A stretch of DNA of 6,931 nucleotides from an uncultured Cellvibrio sp. (GTDB taxonomy: Bacteria; Pseudomonadota; Gammaproteobacteria; Pseudomonadales; Cellvibrionaceae), in NCBI GenBank assembly GCA_946886255.1, contig CAMPIG010000260.1, positions 1 to 6,931 on the forward strand, in the 5' to 3' direction. The translations under genes and the position numbers were made by a program. The notes beneath the pieces are model-generated. The model did not search any database. It worked only from the letters and a program-made list of their open reading frames with translations, and was not told the DNA's origin. Shown here in pieces: positions 6,220 through 6,931 of the stretch (positions within the stretch are counted from its first letter, which is position 1; each line of letters opens with the position of its first letter).

Positions 6220-6918
6220 TCAAGAATGCTTAGCGGCTTTCACCAAACTCAGCATAGCTTCCAATACTTCCTCGATAGTCATCTGTGTGCTATCCAACAA
6301 TATTGCATCAGCTGCCGGTTTTAATGGCGAAACTGTGCGTTTGCTATCACGTTCATCACGTTCCTGAATATCTTTTATCAACGCATTCATGTCGACGCGC
6401 TCGCCTTTTTCGACGAGTTGTTTGTAACGCCGTTGCGCACGAGCTTCTGCACTGGCAGTTAAAAATATTTTAATGTCTGCATCAGGGAAAACCGTTGTGC
6501 CCATATCGCGACCGTCTGCGACCAGACCCGGTAACTGACGAAAATCCCGTTGACGTTTGAGCAGCGCTTCGCGGACACCGGAATAAGCAGCCACCACTGA
6601 TGCATTCATACTGATGATTTCACTGCGAATAGCATTGGTGACATCTTCATCGTTCAACAAAATACGTGTGCTTTCATCAGTTATATCAAAACGGACATCA
6701 AGCTGAGCAGCAACTTGCTCAACGTGCTGCTCATCCTGGATATTAATTTCTTGTTTGAGCGCTGCCAGTGCAACCAGCCGATAAAGTGCTCCACTATCGA
6801 GCAAATGAAAGCCAATTTTTTTTGCGAGTAACTGACTTAAGGTTCCCTTGCCGGAACCACTGGGGCCATCAATTGTGACGACTGTAGGTGTGCCAATAAT
6901 AGTCAAATCCAGATTCAT
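6220..6918 (-). CDS. cmk: Cytidylate kinase (Cmk)
   Basis: A 232-residue cytoplasmic NMP kinase that phosphorylates CMP and dCMP with ATP, in pyrimidine salvage and in recycling CMP from lipid and RNA turnover. Numbered from the ATG, the P-loop DGPSGSGKGT is at 17-26, HLLDSGALYR at 38-47, the CMP-binding LVADGRDMGT at 132-141, and the lid region with ERDERD at 186-191. Length fits Cmk, and the C-terminal PAADAILLDST is typical. ATG at 6916-6918 is preferred. An in-frame TTG at 6925-6927 would add three residues. The ATG overlaps a TAA on the same strand (TAATG), as expected if an upstream gene ends here and is translationally coupled. That gene lies outside the window; aroA is the usual one in gammaproteobacteria. 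Downstream comes manB after 135 bases rather than the expected rpsA, and no strong terminator separates them. Confidence 0.95.
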   Translation of the reverse strand: MNLDLTIIGTPTVVTIDGPSGSGKGTLSQLLAKKIGFHLLDSGALYRLVALAALKQEINIQDEQHVEQVAAQLDVRFDITDESTRILLNDEDVTNAIRSEIISMNASVVAAYSGVREALLKRQRDFRQLPGLVADGRDMGTTVFPDADIKIFLTASAEARAQRRYKQLVEKGERVDMNALIKDIQERDERDSKRTVSPLKPAADAILLDSTQMTIEEVLEAMLSLVKAAKHS

Positions 6919-6931
6919 TACATCCAATTAA

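Overview
The window looks like chromosomal DNA of a gammaproteobacterium close to Pseudomonas, most plausibly the Cellvibrio/Cellvibrionaceae side. The reasons are a ThrH protein that I recall as near-identical over long stretches to the Pseudomonas aeruginosa one, thrH next to a four-cysteine (iron-sulfur) CysH as in pseudomonads, and moderate GC (about half by eye). The genus is an inference. All six confident genes are core metabolism. I see no transposase, phage gene, CRISPR array, tRNA, rRNA or toxin-antitoxin pair.

Layout. Positions 1-405 hold no convincing gene, only two tandem inverted repeats behind thrH. thrH (406-1023, minus; GTG start) and cysH (1507-2235, plus) diverge from a long 483-base intergenic region. 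cysH converges on manC, and a 10-bp perfect stem-loop between them probably terminates both. The rest is on the minus strand, in transcription order: cmk (stop at 6220), manB (6084 down to 4735), galU (4674 down to 3781) and manC (3695 down to 2283; TTG start). Gaps are about 135, 60 and 85 bases, so manB-galU-manC looks like one operon, possibly with read-through from cmk.

How the genes work together. The C-terminal half of ManC turns fructose-6-phosphate into mannose-6-phosphate, ManB turns that into mannose-1-phosphate, and the N-terminal half of ManC makes GDP-mannose. Two genes therefore give the whole GDP-mannose route. GalU adds UDP-glucose. Together they supply sugar nucleotides for surface polysaccharide, but no glycosyltransferase or export gene lies in the window. 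CysH reduces activated sulfate to sulfite for cysteine synthesis, and ThrH acts on phosphoserine/homoserine, so that pair touches serine, threonine and cysteine metabolism. Cmk phosphorylates CMP/dCMP.

I found no clear previously undescribed system. The points most worth checking are the cmk-manB junction, where rpsA normally follows cmk, the paired inverted repeats behind thrH, the galU-manC intergenic hairpin, and a recurrent TTGCAGTA octamer, three of whose four copies are intergenic.
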